Source: a bacterium
Lineage (GTDB): Bacteria; Actinomycetota; Acidimicrobiia; Spongiisociales; Spongiisociaceae
Length of the DNA: 42,822 nucleotides
Assembly (NCBI GenBank): GCA_028820935.1
Contig: JAPPHZ010000001.1
Location: forward strand, 1 to 42,822
Reading direction: 5' to 3'
A model generated the notes under the pieces. It was not told where the DNA came from and ran no database searches. It saw nothing but the letters and a program-made list of their open reading frames with translations. The position numbers and the translations under genes were made by a program. Shown in pieces: positions 1 through 9,491 of this stretch (its first letter is position 1; each line of letters begins with the position of its first letter).

Positions 1-95
1 GGCGTACCCGCAGCGGTACGTCGAGGAAGCGGAACGCAGCGACGGGACGCCGATGACCGCCAGAACACGCCAAGCTGTTGCGCAGACAGACCACT
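1..95 (+). repeat. Family 1 palindromic element, right part (cut by window edge)
   Basis: This is the right-hand 95 bp of the element that is complete at 12073-12238, in the same orientation. It has the central hairpin CGTACC-cgcagc-GGTACG at 3-20 and ends in the terminal repeat CAGACAGACCACT at 83-95, followed by A, which completes a TA. The distance from stem to end (75 bp) equals that of the 18.8-kb copy and is one base longer than in the complete copy. No coding potential was seen. Likely a non-autonomous mobile element. Confidence 0.8.
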
Positions 96-191
96 AGTCG
101 GGAGTGGATCCGACGCCGTAGGTGGTTGAAGTTGAAGTGGGCAAGCTTGTAGAAGCAGATGAGTCGTATGCGGTACCGGAGTAGTGACCTA

Positions 192-2450
192 TTACTGCTC
201 GGCGAGAGCTGCTTCGAGGATCTTGGCCTTGTCCAGAGTGCCTTGTTCGCCCACAGTGACAGTGACCTTGTCTATGTCGCCGGTGAAGGCGAAAGGCGCC
301 TCGTAGTCCGCGCAGACGGACAGCCCTCTGTCCAAGCCGCAGTTCAAGCTGCCGTGGGCCGGGAAGACCCAGGGAATCGTCATGCCGATGCGGCCCTCGA
401 CGGGCTCGGCATCCCCGACGATCAACCGTACGTCGCCGCGATGGTCCGCTTCTCTCGTGTAGATGACCGAGACCCTGACCCGGCGGTCACCCGCGGGTAG
501 TGGAGCGGTCACCCGGTACTCCCGGATGCCGCACAGGTTGTAGACGAACCGGATCTCCCCGTTCTTGGCGAAGAGGGTGTAGCCGCCGAAGCGGTTGCCG
601 TGGGCGAAGATGACACCCTCGGTCACGCCGGACGGGTTCTGCGTAATGCTTGTGGAGATGCGGAAGTCCCGGTTCAGTGTGTTGACCGCTCCCCGGGCGA
701 AGATGGGTTGGGAGTTGGGCAGGTACTCGTACGTATCCCGGTCGGGACCGATGGAGGGACGGGGGTCTGGCCAACGTTCGTGGCCACGGTCGTCGATGGG
801 GAGGACGTTGTAGCGGCCCGCCTCGACCCACCAGCGATCGACAAGGTCCTGGACGACTTCGGGATACTTGTCGGCCAGGTCGGAAGTCTCGTTGGGGTCG
901 TCCTCCATGTTATAGAGGAACCAGCGGTCCTGGTCGAAGTTGCCCCGGCTGCTCATGGGAGCATGGTCGGCGACCGCCTTCCAGCCGTCGTAGTAGATGG
1001 CGCGATGCCCGAGCATCTCGTAGTACTGCACCAGCTTGCGGGACTTGGCCTCGGGCTCCAGGACGCTGTACCACATACTCAGCCCTTCGATCTCCGACTG
1101 GCGGACGCCGTCGATACTTGAGGGAGGGTCGATGTTCAGTGCCTCCAGGATGGTGGGCATGACGTCGGTCACATGGTGGTACTGGCGCCGTATATCACCG
1201 GCGCCCTGGATCCCGTTCGGCCACCGGATGATGAATGGGTCAGCGATCCCGCCCTGCCACACCGAGCGCTTCCACTCCCTGAACGGTGTGTTGCCGGCCA
1301 TCGACCAACCGCGTGGATAGTGGTTCATGTAGCCGGGTCCGCCTATCCCGTCGATGTGCTCGAGCAACTCGGAGAACTGCGGGAACAGTGCGTTGTACAT
1401 GGCGTACTCGTTGACGATCCCATGCTCCTGGCCTTCCAGGCTGGCGCCGTTGTCGGAAAGGAACACGATCATTGTGTCGTCCAGGCGACCTATCCCGCGT
1501 AGGAACTCCACCACTCGCCCGATCTGCTGGTCGGTGTGGGTGATGAAGCCGGCGTACACTTCCTGCATACGGGTGTACAGGCGTCTGTGGTCGTCCGACA
1601 GCGTGTCCCAGGCCGCCACCCCCCAGTTTCGCTCCGGGAGTTCCACCGATTCCGCCATGAGCCCGAGCTCCTTCTGGCGGTCCAATACCCGCTGCCGTTC
1701 CACGTCCCAGCCCTCGTCGAAGGTACCCCGGTAGGCGTCGGCGTACTCTGGAGGCACGTGGTGGGGCGAGTGCCCGGCTCCGTAGGCTAGGTATAGGAAG
1801 AACGGCTTGGCGGGATTAGCCGAATGGGCGCCCGCCAAGTAGTCGATGGCCCGGTCGGTCAGGTCGACGCTCAGGTGGTAGCCATTTCCGCCGGGACGGT
1901 CGACGAAGTAGTTGTCCTGGGCGAGGGCGCCCGGGTGCCAGTGGTCGATCATTCCCATCAGGAAACCGTAGAACCGTTCGAAACCCCGCCCCAGCGGCCA
2001 GCGGTCGAACGGTCCCACCGGGGTCTGTTCGTAGTCCGGGGTCAAGTGCCACTTGCCCACCGCGAAAGTGTTGTATCCGCGATCCCGCAACACCTCCGAC
2101 AGCATGCCGTGCTCCGGGGGCATTACTGCGTTGTGGCCCGGATAGCCCATCGCCAGCTGCGGGATACTGGCCATGCCGCAACTGTGATGGTTCCGCCCGG
2201 TCAGCAGCGCCGCCCGCGTCGGTGAGCACAAGGCGGTGGTGTGGAAAGCCGAGTAGCGGATCCCGTCGGCCGCCAGCGCGTCAATGTTGGGCGTGCGGAT
2301 CGACGACCCGTAGCACCCGATCTGTCCGAAGCCGACGTCGTCCAGGAGGATCACCACCACGTTGGTCTGGCCGTCGGCAACGGGCGAGGATTGCGGCCAG
2401 CGAACCTCGGACTCTTCTCTCGTCTTTCCGACTCTCTGAGGACCGCCCAT
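192..2450 (-). CDS. Sulfatase, arylsulfatase A-like (S1 type), cytoplasmic
   Basis: Predicted to hydrolyse a sulfate ester with a formylglycine made from Cys75. Seen: N-terminal metal-binding DD at residues 37-38, the CSPTR signature at 75-79 followed by LLTGR, and a long C-terminal part that resembles a beta-sandwich lectin-like domain. At 752 residues it matches the long actinobacterial AtsA/AtsD-type sulfatases. The ATG at 2450 was chosen because GGAG lies 6 bases before it; a TTG at 2462 is the alternative. There is no signal peptide or lipobox, so it should work in the cytoplasm. It is the last gene of the importer operon, 39 bp after the ATPase gene, which suggests it acts on the imported compound. 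The formylglycine-generating enzyme is not in the window. The class is clear; the substrate is unknown. Confidence 0.93.
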   Translation of the reverse strand: MGGPQRVGKTREESEVRWPQSSPVADGQTNVVVILLDDVGFGQIGCYGSSIRTPNIDALAADGIRYSAFHTTALCSPTRAALLTGRNHHSCGMASIPQLAMGYPGHNAVMPPEHGMLSEVLRDRGYNTFAVGKWHLTPDYEQTPVGPFDRWPLGRGFERFYGFLMGMIDHWHPGALAQDNYFVDRPGGNGYHLSVDLTDRAIDYLAGAHSANPAKPFFLYLAYGAGHSPHHVPPEYADAYRGTFDEGWDVERQRVLDRQKELGLMAESVELPERNWGVAAWDTLSDDHRRLYTRMQEVYAGFITHTDQQIGRVVEFLRGIGRLDDTMIVFLSDNGASLEGQEHGIVNEYAMYNALFPQFSELLEHIDGIGGPGYMNHYPRGWSMAGNTPFREWKRSVWQGGIADPFIIRWPNGIQGAGDIRRQYHHVTDVMPTILEALNIDPPSSIDGVRQSEIEGLSMWYSVLEPEAKSRKLVQYYEMLGHRAIYYDGWKAVADHAPMSSRGNFDQDRWFLYNMEDDPNETSDLADKYPEVVQDLVDRWWVEAGRYNVLPIDDRGHERWPDPRPSIGPDRDTYEYLPNSQPIFARGAVNTLNRDFRISTSITQNPSGVTEGVIFAHGNRFGGYTLFAKNGEIRFVYNLCGIREYRVTAPLPAGDRRVRVSVIYTREADHRGDVRLIVGDAEPVEGRIGMTIPWVFPAHGSLNCGLDRGLSVCADYEAPFAFTGDIDKVTVTVGEQGTLDKAKILEAALAEQ

Positions 2451-2489
2451 CACCTGCTCCAATCAAGCCTCGCCGGGGTCGGGGGGTTC

Positions 2490-3554
2490 CTACCGGCCGT
2501 CCTGGGCTGCCGAGTCATCTTCGAGTATCCAGATGTGCTCCTTGGGCAACTCGACGAACACCTGGTCGCCCGGGGTGAGAGTGACGGACGGCGGGGCGTG
2601 GACCGTCCACGTGGTCTCCGCCAGCTGCACGAAGACCTGTGTATGGGTACCCATGTAGATCGCCGAGGTCACCGTCGCCGGGAGGCCGTTCTCGCCACCT
2701 GCCCGGTTGGACAGCGTCAGGGTCTCCGGCCGCGCCGTGACGACGACCGGCCCATCGCCGGTGTCGGCCACGTTGTGGCCCACTGCGAGGTCGCCCGCGC
2801 CCGTGCTGACCACGTCGCCGTGGCGAGTCCCAGGCAGGAAGTTCTGGCTGCGGAAGAAGCTGGCGATGCCGGCGGTGCGGGGATGGCGATAGAACTCGTC
2901 CGGCCTGCCGACCTGCTGCAGGGTCCCGTCGAACATCAGCGCGATCCGGTCGGCGAGCATGACCGCCTCCTCCTGGTCGTGAGTAACGAAGATGGCGGTG
3001 ATCCCGAGATCCCGTTGGATCGAGCGGATCAGGTGGCGCATGGTGATGCGCAGGTTCGCGTCGAGGTTGGCGAGCGGCTCGTCGAGCAACAGGACCTTGG
3101 GATGGGTGACCAGGCCTCTCGCCAGCGCCACCCGCTGCTGCTGGCCTCCGGAAAGTTGGTGCGCCTTGCGGGTGCCGAAGCCGGACAACTCGACCCGTTC
3201 CAGCATTTCCTCCACCCTCCGGTTGATCTCGTCCTTGCCCATGCCGGCCATCTTGAGGCCGAAGCCGACGTTCTGGGCCACGGTCATGGTGGGGAACAGG
3301 AGATGCTGCTGGAAGATGAGCACCGCACCTCGCCGTTCGGTTGGGACCTCCACCACCGATGACCCGTCGAACAGCACATCCCCCGTGGTGGGGCGCGCCA
3401 GCCCGGTGATCATTCGCAGGGTGGTGGTCTTGCCACACCCGGAAGGACCGAGCAGGGCAACCATCTCCCCCGAGGCGATTTCCAGGTTCAGGTCCTTGAC
3501 CGCCCATTTGTCACCGAAGGCCCGTCCGAGATGGACGAGAGACACATCCGTCAT
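2490..3554 (-). CDS. ABC importer ATPase (PotA/MalK-like, COG3842 type)
   Basis: Energises the importer encoded by the three genes upstream. Seen over 354 residues: Walker A GPSGCGKTT (36-44), Q-loop FQQ (81-83), signature LSGGQQQR (134-141), Walker B VLLLDEP (154-160) and switch His192 in VTHDQEEA. A C-terminal TOBE-like regulatory region covers about residues 235-350. The start overlaps the end of the preceding permease gene by 4 bases (ATGA), which indicates translational coupling. The subfamily usually serves spermidine, thiamine, iron or sugar importers, so the ligand cannot be taken from this subunit. It is peripheral on the cytoplasmic face of the membrane. Confidence 0.95.
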   Translation of the reverse strand: MTDVSLVHLGRAFGDKWAVKDLNLEIASGEMVALLGPSGCGKTTTLRMITGLARPTTGDVLFDGSSVVEVPTERRGAVLIFQQHLLFPTMTVAQNVGFGLKMAGMGKDEINRRVEEMLERVELSGFGTRKAHQLSGGQQQRVALARGLVTHPKVLLLDEPLANLDANLRITMRHLIRSIQRDLGITAIFVTHDQEEAVMLADRIALMFDGTLQQVGRPDEFYRHPRTAGIASFFRSQNFLPGTRHGDVVSTGAGDLAVGHNVADTGDGPVVVTARPETLTLSNRAGGENGLPATVTSAIYMGTHTQVFVQLAETTWTVHAPPSVTLTPGDQVFVELPKEHIWILEDDSAAQDGR

Positions 3555-4432
3555 ACCTTGCCGAAACCTCCCATCACGGTCGAGCCGCGCCCCAACGACC
3601 TAGAGGTCAGGATCAACACCATGACCGCGGGTGCGACGAAGATCAATGTAATCGAGGCCGCCACCGCGGCATTGCCCTGCCCGAGGAACGGGAAGAGCAC
3701 CATCGGCAGGGTGATCAGTATTCCGCTACCGATCAGAACCGTGGTCACGTACTGCGACCACGAGATCAGGAACGTGAAGAGGCAGGCCACGAGCAGTCCC
3801 GACGAGATGGCGGGCAGGGTGACGTACCGGAACACCCGTATCTTGTTGGCGCCGAGGGTTCGGGCCGTCTCCTCCAGGGCCGGGCTGTAGTTGGCGAACA
3901 CGCTAGACATCACCAGGACGAAATACGGTGTGGCCGGTATCAAGTGGACCAGCGACACGCCCAGGACGGTCGCGGTGAGGCCCAGCCTGATGAACACGAT
4001 GTGGATCCCCATGGCGGCTACCAGCGCAGGCACGATGATCGGCATCATCAGGATCCACTCGACTACCCGCTTGCCGCGGAACTGGTGCTGGCCCAGGGCT
4101 CGGGCTGCGGGCATACCGACCAGGAGCGCCAGAGTGGTGGTAAGCAGCGCGATGCGTAGGCTGTTTCCGAGCGATTCGAACACACGTGACGTGTCGTCGA
4201 TGGTGTAGGTCCAGGCGTCCAAACCCCACTCACCGGGAACAACGTCGGGATAGTGCCAGCGGAAGGCGAAGGACCTGAGCAGCAGCGACACCCCCGGCAG
4301 GACCACCGACACCACGATGACGGTTACGGTGGCCCAACGCAACCAGTTGATCTGCCGCCGCCCGGGCTTCCGTCGTTCGCTCACTGCCTGGTCCGGACCC
4401 GGGGCAGGCCCGGGAGCATCTGGCGAGGTCAT
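3551..4432 (-). CDS. ABC importer permease (second)
   Basis: Membrane-spanning subunit of 293 residues. Seen: a hydrophilic Pro-rich N-terminus, a first membrane helix near residues 33-52, about six helices in total, and the EAA loop that docks the ATPase (EETARTLGANKIRVFRYVTLP region, near residues 185-206). It belongs to the binding-protein-dependent inner-membrane component family. It lies 19 bp after the first permease gene and overlaps the ATPase gene by 4 bases. In E. coli the related YnjC is one large protein; here two ordinary-length permeases take that place. The ligand is unknown. Confidence 0.93.
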   Translation of the reverse strand: MTSPDAPGPAPGPDQAVSERRKPGRRQINWLRWATVTVIVVSVVLPGVSLLLRSFAFRWHYPDVVPGEWGLDAWTYTIDDTSRVFESLGNSLRIALLTTTLALLVGMPAARALGQHQFRGKRVVEWILMMPIIVPALVAAMGIHIVFIRLGLTATVLGVSLVHLIPATPYFVLVMSSVFANYSPALEETARTLGANKIRVFRYVTLPAISSGLLVACLFTFLISWSQYVTTVLIGSGILITLPMVLFPFLGQGNAAVAASITLIFVAPAVMVLILTSRSLGRGSTVMGGFGKV

Positions 4433-4451
4433 CGGATCCCCACCGCCCGTT

Positions 4452-5414
4452 TCACGTCGACCTCGAGTAGCGGGCCAGCCGCCTGTATGCGATCAGCAGG
4501 AGGACCGTGATGACGGCCAACACGATGGCAATGGCCATCCCCTTGGGCCGCGATGTCAGTTCGGGACGCTGAAACTCTCGGAAGGCTTGAACCGGAAGGG
4601 TGGTCGGGAAACTCTGTCCGAGCAGGAGCGGGATCTCGAAGTTCGCGAACGTGAAGGCGAACACGATGATCCACGTGGAGACCACCCCGGGCATGATGAG
4701 AGGCAGCAAGACGTGTACGAGCCGCTGCCGCTTGGTAGCTCCCAGGGTCTGGGCCAGCTCCTCGTACTGGGGACCGACGCTCTGGAGGATGGCGAGCACC
4801 ACCAGGCCTACGAACGGTATCTCCTTCCACATGAACGACAGCATCACTCCGATGCTGGCGTTGTCGTACAGGATCGCCGGGAAGTCGCCCGGAGCGTTGA
4901 TCAGTCCGAGTGCAGCTCCTATGCGAGACAGGAGACCGCTCTGGGCGAACAGCAGGATGACTGCGCTGGCGGCCACCAGATGGGGTACGGGGAGAGGAAT
5001 CTGGAATAGGAACGTCGCCAGACGGCTACCCGGGAAGCGCTGCCTCAGGACGAGAGCCGCGCCGACGGCGAAGACGGTCGACAGCAGCGTGACCGAGAAG
5101 GCGATGCGGAACGTGGTCCACAGCGAGACGAGGAAGTTCCGGTCGGTGACCGCGTCCACGTAGTGGCGGAAGGTGAACTCGGTGAGGCCGGCGGCCGGGA
5201 AGTAGCCGAGGCTCTGCATGAGACCCGCGACCAGCCCCCCGAGGAACAGCAGGAGGATCACCGCCAGCGCCGGCGTCAGCATCAGCGGGATCTTCAGCCG
5301 CTCCCTCAGGGGCGTCTGGCGTCGTTCAAGCGTCATGGGACCGAGCTCGGTCCCCGACGGAGGTGGCGTGGGGCCGGTTGCCTGAGCGGGCGCCGGCCCC
5401 ACCGTGCTGCTCAC
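4452..5414 (-). CDS. ABC importer permease (first)
   Basis: Partner permease of 320 residues. Seen: an N-terminal extension of about 40 residues rich in Pro/Thr, a first helix near residues 43-65, and an EAA loop with the sequence EELAQTLGATKRQRLVHVLL. The GTG start at 5414 lies only 7 bp after the stop of the binding-protein gene, with AAGAGG directly before it; an in-frame GTG at 5402 has better ribosome-site spacing and may be the true start. With the second permease it should form a heterodimeric channel. Confidence 0.92.
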   Translation of the reverse strand: MSSTVGPAPAQATGPTPPPSGTELGPMTLERRQTPLRERLKIPLMLTPALAVILLLFLGGLVAGLMQSLGYFPAAGLTEFTFRHYVDAVTDRNFLVSLWTTFRIAFSVTLLSTVFAVGAALVLRQRFPGSRLATFLFQIPLPVPHLVAASAVILLFAQSGLLSRIGAALGLINAPGDFPAILYDNASIGVMLSFMWKEIPFVGLVVLAILQSVGPQYEELAQTLGATKRQRLVHVLLPLIMPGVVSTWIIVFAFTFANFEIPLLLGQSFPTTLPVQAFREFQRPELTSRPKGMAIAIVLAVITVLLLIAYRRLARYSRST

Positions 5415-5421
5415 CTCTTGA

Positions 5422-6840
5422 CTAGGCCTCGAGGACGTTCTCGATCCAGCCCGCCTCCATCTGCGTTGGCCAGGAGGCGTGCGGCTCGGGCAATCCGGCC
5501 GCGGCTAGGACGTCGAAGGGAAGGGTTGCCACTCCCCGGTCGTACGAGTTGAGGATGTCACGCTCTTCCTGGGTCCAGGTCGTGGTGTCTGTCGGGAGCC
5601 CCCATCCCCACTGCTCCGGGTTGGCCTGGATCAGCTGGTTCTCGGTGCTGAGGATGTGGTTGGCGACGATCATCGCGCCCGCCGGGTTGGAGGCGTTCTT
5701 CGGGATCGTCACGTAGTTCTTGTTGGTGAGCGTCCCCGTGTCCATCACCCAGGTGCGGATGGTGTCCGGATACGTGCCGTTGTTGATCAGGGTTGACGGC
5801 CGCCGCGGGTTTAGCGACATGCCGAAGTAGACCTCGCTGTTGGCCAGCAGGTCCTGCAGGGCCCCGATACTGGTCGGATAGGTGTCGCCGCCGCGCCACA
5901 AGTCGGGCTCGATGTCGTTCAGGTACTCCCACACCTTCGGCGCGATGCTGTCGAACACCGCCTGGTCGAAGGGTTGCTGGAACACCGAGTAGTCGTCGGC
6001 CGCCCAGTAGAACATGTGCTTCACAAAGCTCAGGCCGTGGAAGTCCGGCGGGGCCGTGTAGGTGAACAGGCCCGGGTTGGCGTGAACCCATTCCGCGAGT
6101 GCCTCGAAGGTCCTGGGCGGTTCCGGCACGTAGGCCGAGTTGTACACGAAGACCATCTGCGCCGATCCCCACGGCGATTCGAGGCCGTCGACCGAGACGC
6201 CGAAGTCGTAGGCGATCGAAGGGTCGTCCCAGTTGACATGCGCCGCGTTGGGGATCCCCTCCGACCACGGTCCGAACAGGAGGTCGGCTTCCTTCAGGGT
6301 CTTGAAGTTGTCACCGTTGATCCAGATCATGTCGACGCTGCCGCCTTCGGTCACCCCGGCCTGGTGCTCGTTGAGGACCAGGTTGACGGCTTCGACGGTG
6401 TCGCCGAGCGGGACCCGGTTGAGCGTGACGTTGTATCGCTCCTTCACGACATCGCCGATATACGTGTCGACCCAGGAGTTGAGGTTTTCGTTGCCGCCCC
6501 ACATGTGCCAGTTGACCGTGGTGCCGTCGGCAGCAGCGAGTACGTCTTCCCAAGTGTCGTACATGGGAACGTCGACCATGGTTCCCATCATCTCTTCCAT
6601 GGCCTCGGTGGTGGTCGGTGCCTCCTCGGCCATAGCCTCCGTCGTGGCGGGGGCTTCCTCCTCCATGGCTTCGGTGGTAGTGGGTGTCTCCTCGACCATG
6701 GCCGCGGTGGTGGTCGTCGCCTGGGTCTCGGGTGCCGCCGCCGGTTCGGCTTCGTCGTCGGTGCCGCAAGCTGCCGCCACCAGCGCTAGGGCCGTGAACA
6801 ACAGAAGGATCGAGAATCGTTTCCGGTGTCGAGCGAACAT
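5422..6840 (-). CDS. YnjB-like substrate-binding lipoprotein
   Basis: Captures the ligand outside the cell for the importer. Seen: a basic N-terminus, a hydrophobic stretch and lipobox LVAAAC with Cys25, so a membrane-anchored lipoprotein. A low-complexity Thr/Glu/Ala/Met linker of about 45 residues follows, then a solute-binding domain. That domain shows features I know from the E. coli YnjB family (COG4134): the WHMWGG start, SVDMIWINGDNF, SPWGSAQ and a Pro-Gly-xx-Thr-Tyr motif followed by PPDFHG. The second of two ATGs (6840) lies 6 bases after GGAGG; the first (6843) is the alternative. The YnjB ligand is not established. Linkage to two sulfatases suggests an organosulfate, which is inference. 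Confidence 0.9.
   Translation of the reverse strand: MFARHRKRFSILLLFTALALVAAACGTDDEAEPAAAPETQATTTTAAMVEETPTTTEAMEEEAPATTEAMAEEAPTTTEAMEEMMGTMVDVPMYDTWEDVLAAADGTTVNWHMWGGNENLNSWVDTYIGDVVKERYNVTLNRVPLGDTVEAVNLVLNEHQAGVTEGGSVDMIWINGDNFKTLKEADLLFGPWSEGIPNAAHVNWDDPSIAYDFGVSVDGLESPWGSAQMVFVYNSAYVPEPPRTFEALAEWVHANPGLFTYTAPPDFHGLSFVKHMFYWAADDYSVFQQPFDQAVFDSIAPKVWEYLNDIEPDLWRGGDTYPTSIGALQDLLANSEVYFGMSLNPRRPSTLINNGTYPDTIRTWVMDTGTLTNKNYVTIPKNASNPAGAMIVANHILSTENQLIQANPEQWGWGLPTDTTTWTQEERDILNSYDRGVATLPFDVLAAAGLPEPHASWPTQMEAGWIENVLEA
6586..6717 (-). repeat. In-frame repeat coding for the TTEAM-EEAP linker
   Basis: About four imperfect units of roughly 33 bases inside the binding-protein gene encode (T)TTEAMxEEAP. 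They form a flexible acidic spacer between the lipidated cysteine and the binding domain. Similar Thr/Glu-rich linkers are common in actinobacterial lipoproteins. Repeat number may vary between strains. Confidence 0.7.
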
Positions 6841-7301
6841 CATTTTCCTCCGATGGTTCTTAGGGTTCCTGCAAGCCGACAACTACATAGACAGTCGCGA
6901 GGCCCGTGGCAGAGCACCGTAAATGCATGAGGCCTGGGTGTCAATCGAGCCCTTCACCGCAACGAGCGCCCTCCGGTCGCTGACGCGACCGGTCGCTCAC
7001 CTCCCACTTTCTCTTCTCGCCGACCGTAGGTCGCCTCCGGTCCGGAAAGGATCACCGTCACGTCCCGTCGGGCGGTGGCGGTAAATACCTCACACGCGGT
7101 GATCACGCCGAACCCCTCCGAGGTTGCCGGACGGTTGAAGGGCCGCGCCACCGCCGGATCTTGAATCTCGACAGAGAATCTCCATCTGGGAATAGGAGAA
7201 TGTGTGCTCTGCTCGGGTTCTCAAGGTCCTGCGCGTCACATCCAGGCGTGGGGTAGGCTCGCCGAGGAATGATGAGGGATGAGGTTGGCTCGGAGCGGCA
7301 C
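6841..7301. promoter_or_regulatory. Divergent promoter region of the importer operon and second sulfatase gene, with an 8-bp-arm inverted repeat
   Basis: About 460 bp separate the two divergent starts. No convincing gene lies here. At 6973-6992 there is a perfect inverted repeat CCGGTCGC-tgac-GCGACCGG. It has no T tract, and because it lies between divergent genes it fits an operator better than a terminator. No regulator gene is next to it. Promoter hexamers could not be assigned with confidence. Confidence 0.45.
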
Positions 7302-9467
7302 ATGGGCCAGGAGTCCGGACCAGATGCACGACGCCCGGATGTGCTGCTCGTCATGTTCGACGACATCGGTTTCTCCGACCTGGGCTGCTACGGATCCGAG
7401 ATAGACACCCCGAATCTGGACCGGTTGGCCGCTGAGGGGCACCGCTACAACAACTTCCACGCCACCACGCTGTGCTCACCGTCGCGGGCCTGCCTCCTGA
7501 GCGGCCGCAATCACCACGCGGTGGGGATGCGGATGCTGACCGGGACCCGCCACGAGTACCCGAGCGGGCGGGAGAGGATCACGAGGCGGGCTGCTCTCAT
7601 CTCCGAGGTGCTGCTCGAGGCCGGGTGGAACACCTTCGCGGCGGGCAAGTGGCATGTGCTCCCGCAAGACAACCAGGGACCGGCCGGGCCGTACGACGAC
7701 TGGCCGCTGCGCCGGGGCTTCAACCGGTTCTACGGCTTCCTCGGAGGGGCTGCCGACCATTACTACCCGGAACTGGTCCGGGATAACCACCACATCGAGC
7801 CGCCGGCCCGACCGGAGGACGGGTACCACCTGACCGATGACCTGATCGACCATTCCTCCCGGTTCGTTTCCGACCACATCGCCCACCGACCGTGGGAACC
7901 GTTCTTCCTGTACCTCCCGCTGGGGGCCGCCCATGCCCCGCATCACGCCCCGCCCGAATTCATGGAGAGGGTCAGGGGACGCTTCGACGCCGGTTGGGAC
8001 CAAGTCCGCCGGGACCGCTACCGGCGCCAGATCGAGACCGGAGTGATCCCGCCGGGTACCGAGCTACCTCCCGGCAATCCTGACGTGCGACCGTGGGCGA
8101 GCCTCAATGCCGAGGAGCGTATGGTGGCGGCCCGGCTGCAGGAGGCGTACGCCGCTTTCATCGAGCACACGGACGCGGCGCTCGGTCGCCTGTTCGACCA
8201 CTTGAAACGGGTCGGCCGCTGGGACAACACGATCATCTTCGTGTGCTCCGACAACGGGGCGGCGATGGATGGCCGCGACATCGGGGCGTTCGGGAGGATC
8301 CACTTCTTCAACGACATCGAACCCGGCGCGGCTGACATCATCGACCGGATCGACGAGATCGGAGGGCCCACCGCCGACTCCCAGTATGCCCGTGGCTGGG
8401 CGCAGGCTTCGAACACCCCCCTCAAGTGGTACAAGCGCTACACCCACGGCGGGGGCATCAGGGTTCCGCTGATCGTCAGGTGGGGAGACCGCATGGCCTC
8501 CCCCGGCACCGTGCTGAACCAGTTCCACCACATGATCGACATCGCACCCACCATCTACGAGGTGGCCGGCGTGAAGCCAAAGGCCGTCCACCAGGGCCGC
8601 CCGCAGATGCCGATCCACGGTCGCAGCATGGCCTACACGTTCGGCGATCCAATGGCAAGAACCCGGAAAGGACCCCAGTACTTCGAGATGACCGGTCACC
8701 GGGGCATCTGGGCGGACGGGTGGAAGGCGGTGACCCGCCACGCGCCCGGCGACGCCTATGTCACGGAGGAGTGGGAGCTCTACCACTTGGACGAGGACTT
8801 CTCCGAAGCGAAGGACCTGGCCGCTGCAGAGCCGGAGAAGCTGGCCGAACTCGACCGCCTGTTCTGGCAGGAGGCCGCGGCGAACGATGTCCTACCGCTT
8901 GACGACCGCTACATGGAACTGTTCTGGTCGTACGGCATGGACGAGCGGTCGCCCCTCTACCGGCGCCGAGTCGACTACTACCCGCCCCTGAGCCACATCG
9001 AGCGGCAGGCCACACCACCGATCGAGTACTGCTCCTACACGATCGAGGCGGTCGCCTCCGGTCCGATGGAAGGCGTGGTCGTCGCCTACGGGCACCCGAC
9101 CTCCGGATTCGTCCTCTACATGCAGGACGGCCGCCTCCACTACGAGTACAACGCGGCCGGACCCGTGATGACCCAAAGCATCCACCTGCCGGACAGCGAT
9201 CCGCTAACGGTTCGGTTCGACTTCGACCTACTCGGTGAACGGGCCGGTAGAGGTCGCCTCAGCGCCGGTCATCACCAAGGCCAATGGTTCGACTTCGATC
9301 AGGTGCTCGTGTGGATCTCCCTCGCCGGGATGGACCTGGGCCGAGACGCCTACGGTCCGGTCAGCACCCGCTACGACCCACCCTTCCCCTTCCAGGGGGT
9401 TCTCCAGCGCGTCACTTTCCACCTCGGCTCTGAGATCAAGGGCAACCGCCGCCGCGCCGACTACTGA
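7302..9467 (+). CDS. Second sulfatase, arylsulfatase A-like, cytoplasmic
   Basis: Paralogue of the sulfatase at the other end of the importer operon, 721 residues. Seen: DD at residues 20-21 in the MFDDIGFSDLGCYG block, and the formylglycine motif CSPSR with Cys58, followed by LLSGR and NHH. A C-terminal beta-rich region resembles that of the first sulfatase. ATG 7302 was chosen because GGAG lies 6 bases upstream; ATGs at 7269 and 7272 would add 10-11 residues. No signal peptide is visible. It diverges from the importer operon and is probably co-regulated through the shared 460-bp region. The Ser in CSPSR, in place of Thr in the first enzyme, is a normal variant. Substrate unknown. Confidence 0.92.
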   Translation: MGQESGPDARRPDVLLVMFDDIGFSDLGCYGSEIDTPNLDRLAAEGHRYNNFHATTLCSPSRACLLSGRNHHAVGMRMLTGTRHEYPSGRERITRRAALISEVLLEAGWNTFAAGKWHVLPQDNQGPAGPYDDWPLRRGFNRFYGFLGGAADHYYPELVRDNHHIEPPARPEDGYHLTDDLIDHSSRFVSDHIAHRPWEPFFLYLPLGAAHAPHHAPPEFMERVRGRFDAGWDQVRRDRYRRQIETGVIPPGTELPPGNPDVRPWASLNAEERMVAARLQEAYAAFIEHTDAALGRLFDHLKRVGRWDNTIIFVCSDNGAAMDGRDIGAFGRIHFFNDIEPGAADIIDRIDEIGGPTADSQYARGWAQASNTPLKWYKRYTHGGGIRVPLIVRWGDRMASPGTVLNQFHHMIDIAPTIYEVAGVKPKAVHQGRPQMPIHGRSMAYTFGDPMARTRKGPQYFEMTGHRGIWADGWKAVTRHAPGDAYVTEEWELYHLDEDFSEAKDLAAAEPEKLAELDRLFWQEAAANDVLPLDDRYMELFWSYGMDERSPLYRRRVDYYPPLSHIERQATPPIEYCSYTIEAVASGPMEGVVVAYGHPTSGFVLYMQDGRLHYEYNAAGPVMTQSIHLPDSDPLTVRFDFDLLGERAGRGRLSAGHHQGQWFDFDQVLVWISLAGMDLGRDAYGPVSTRYDPPFPFQGVLQRVTFHLGSEIKGNRRRADY

Positions 9468-9491
9468 GGGGCGAGGCACACAGCCTTGTCC

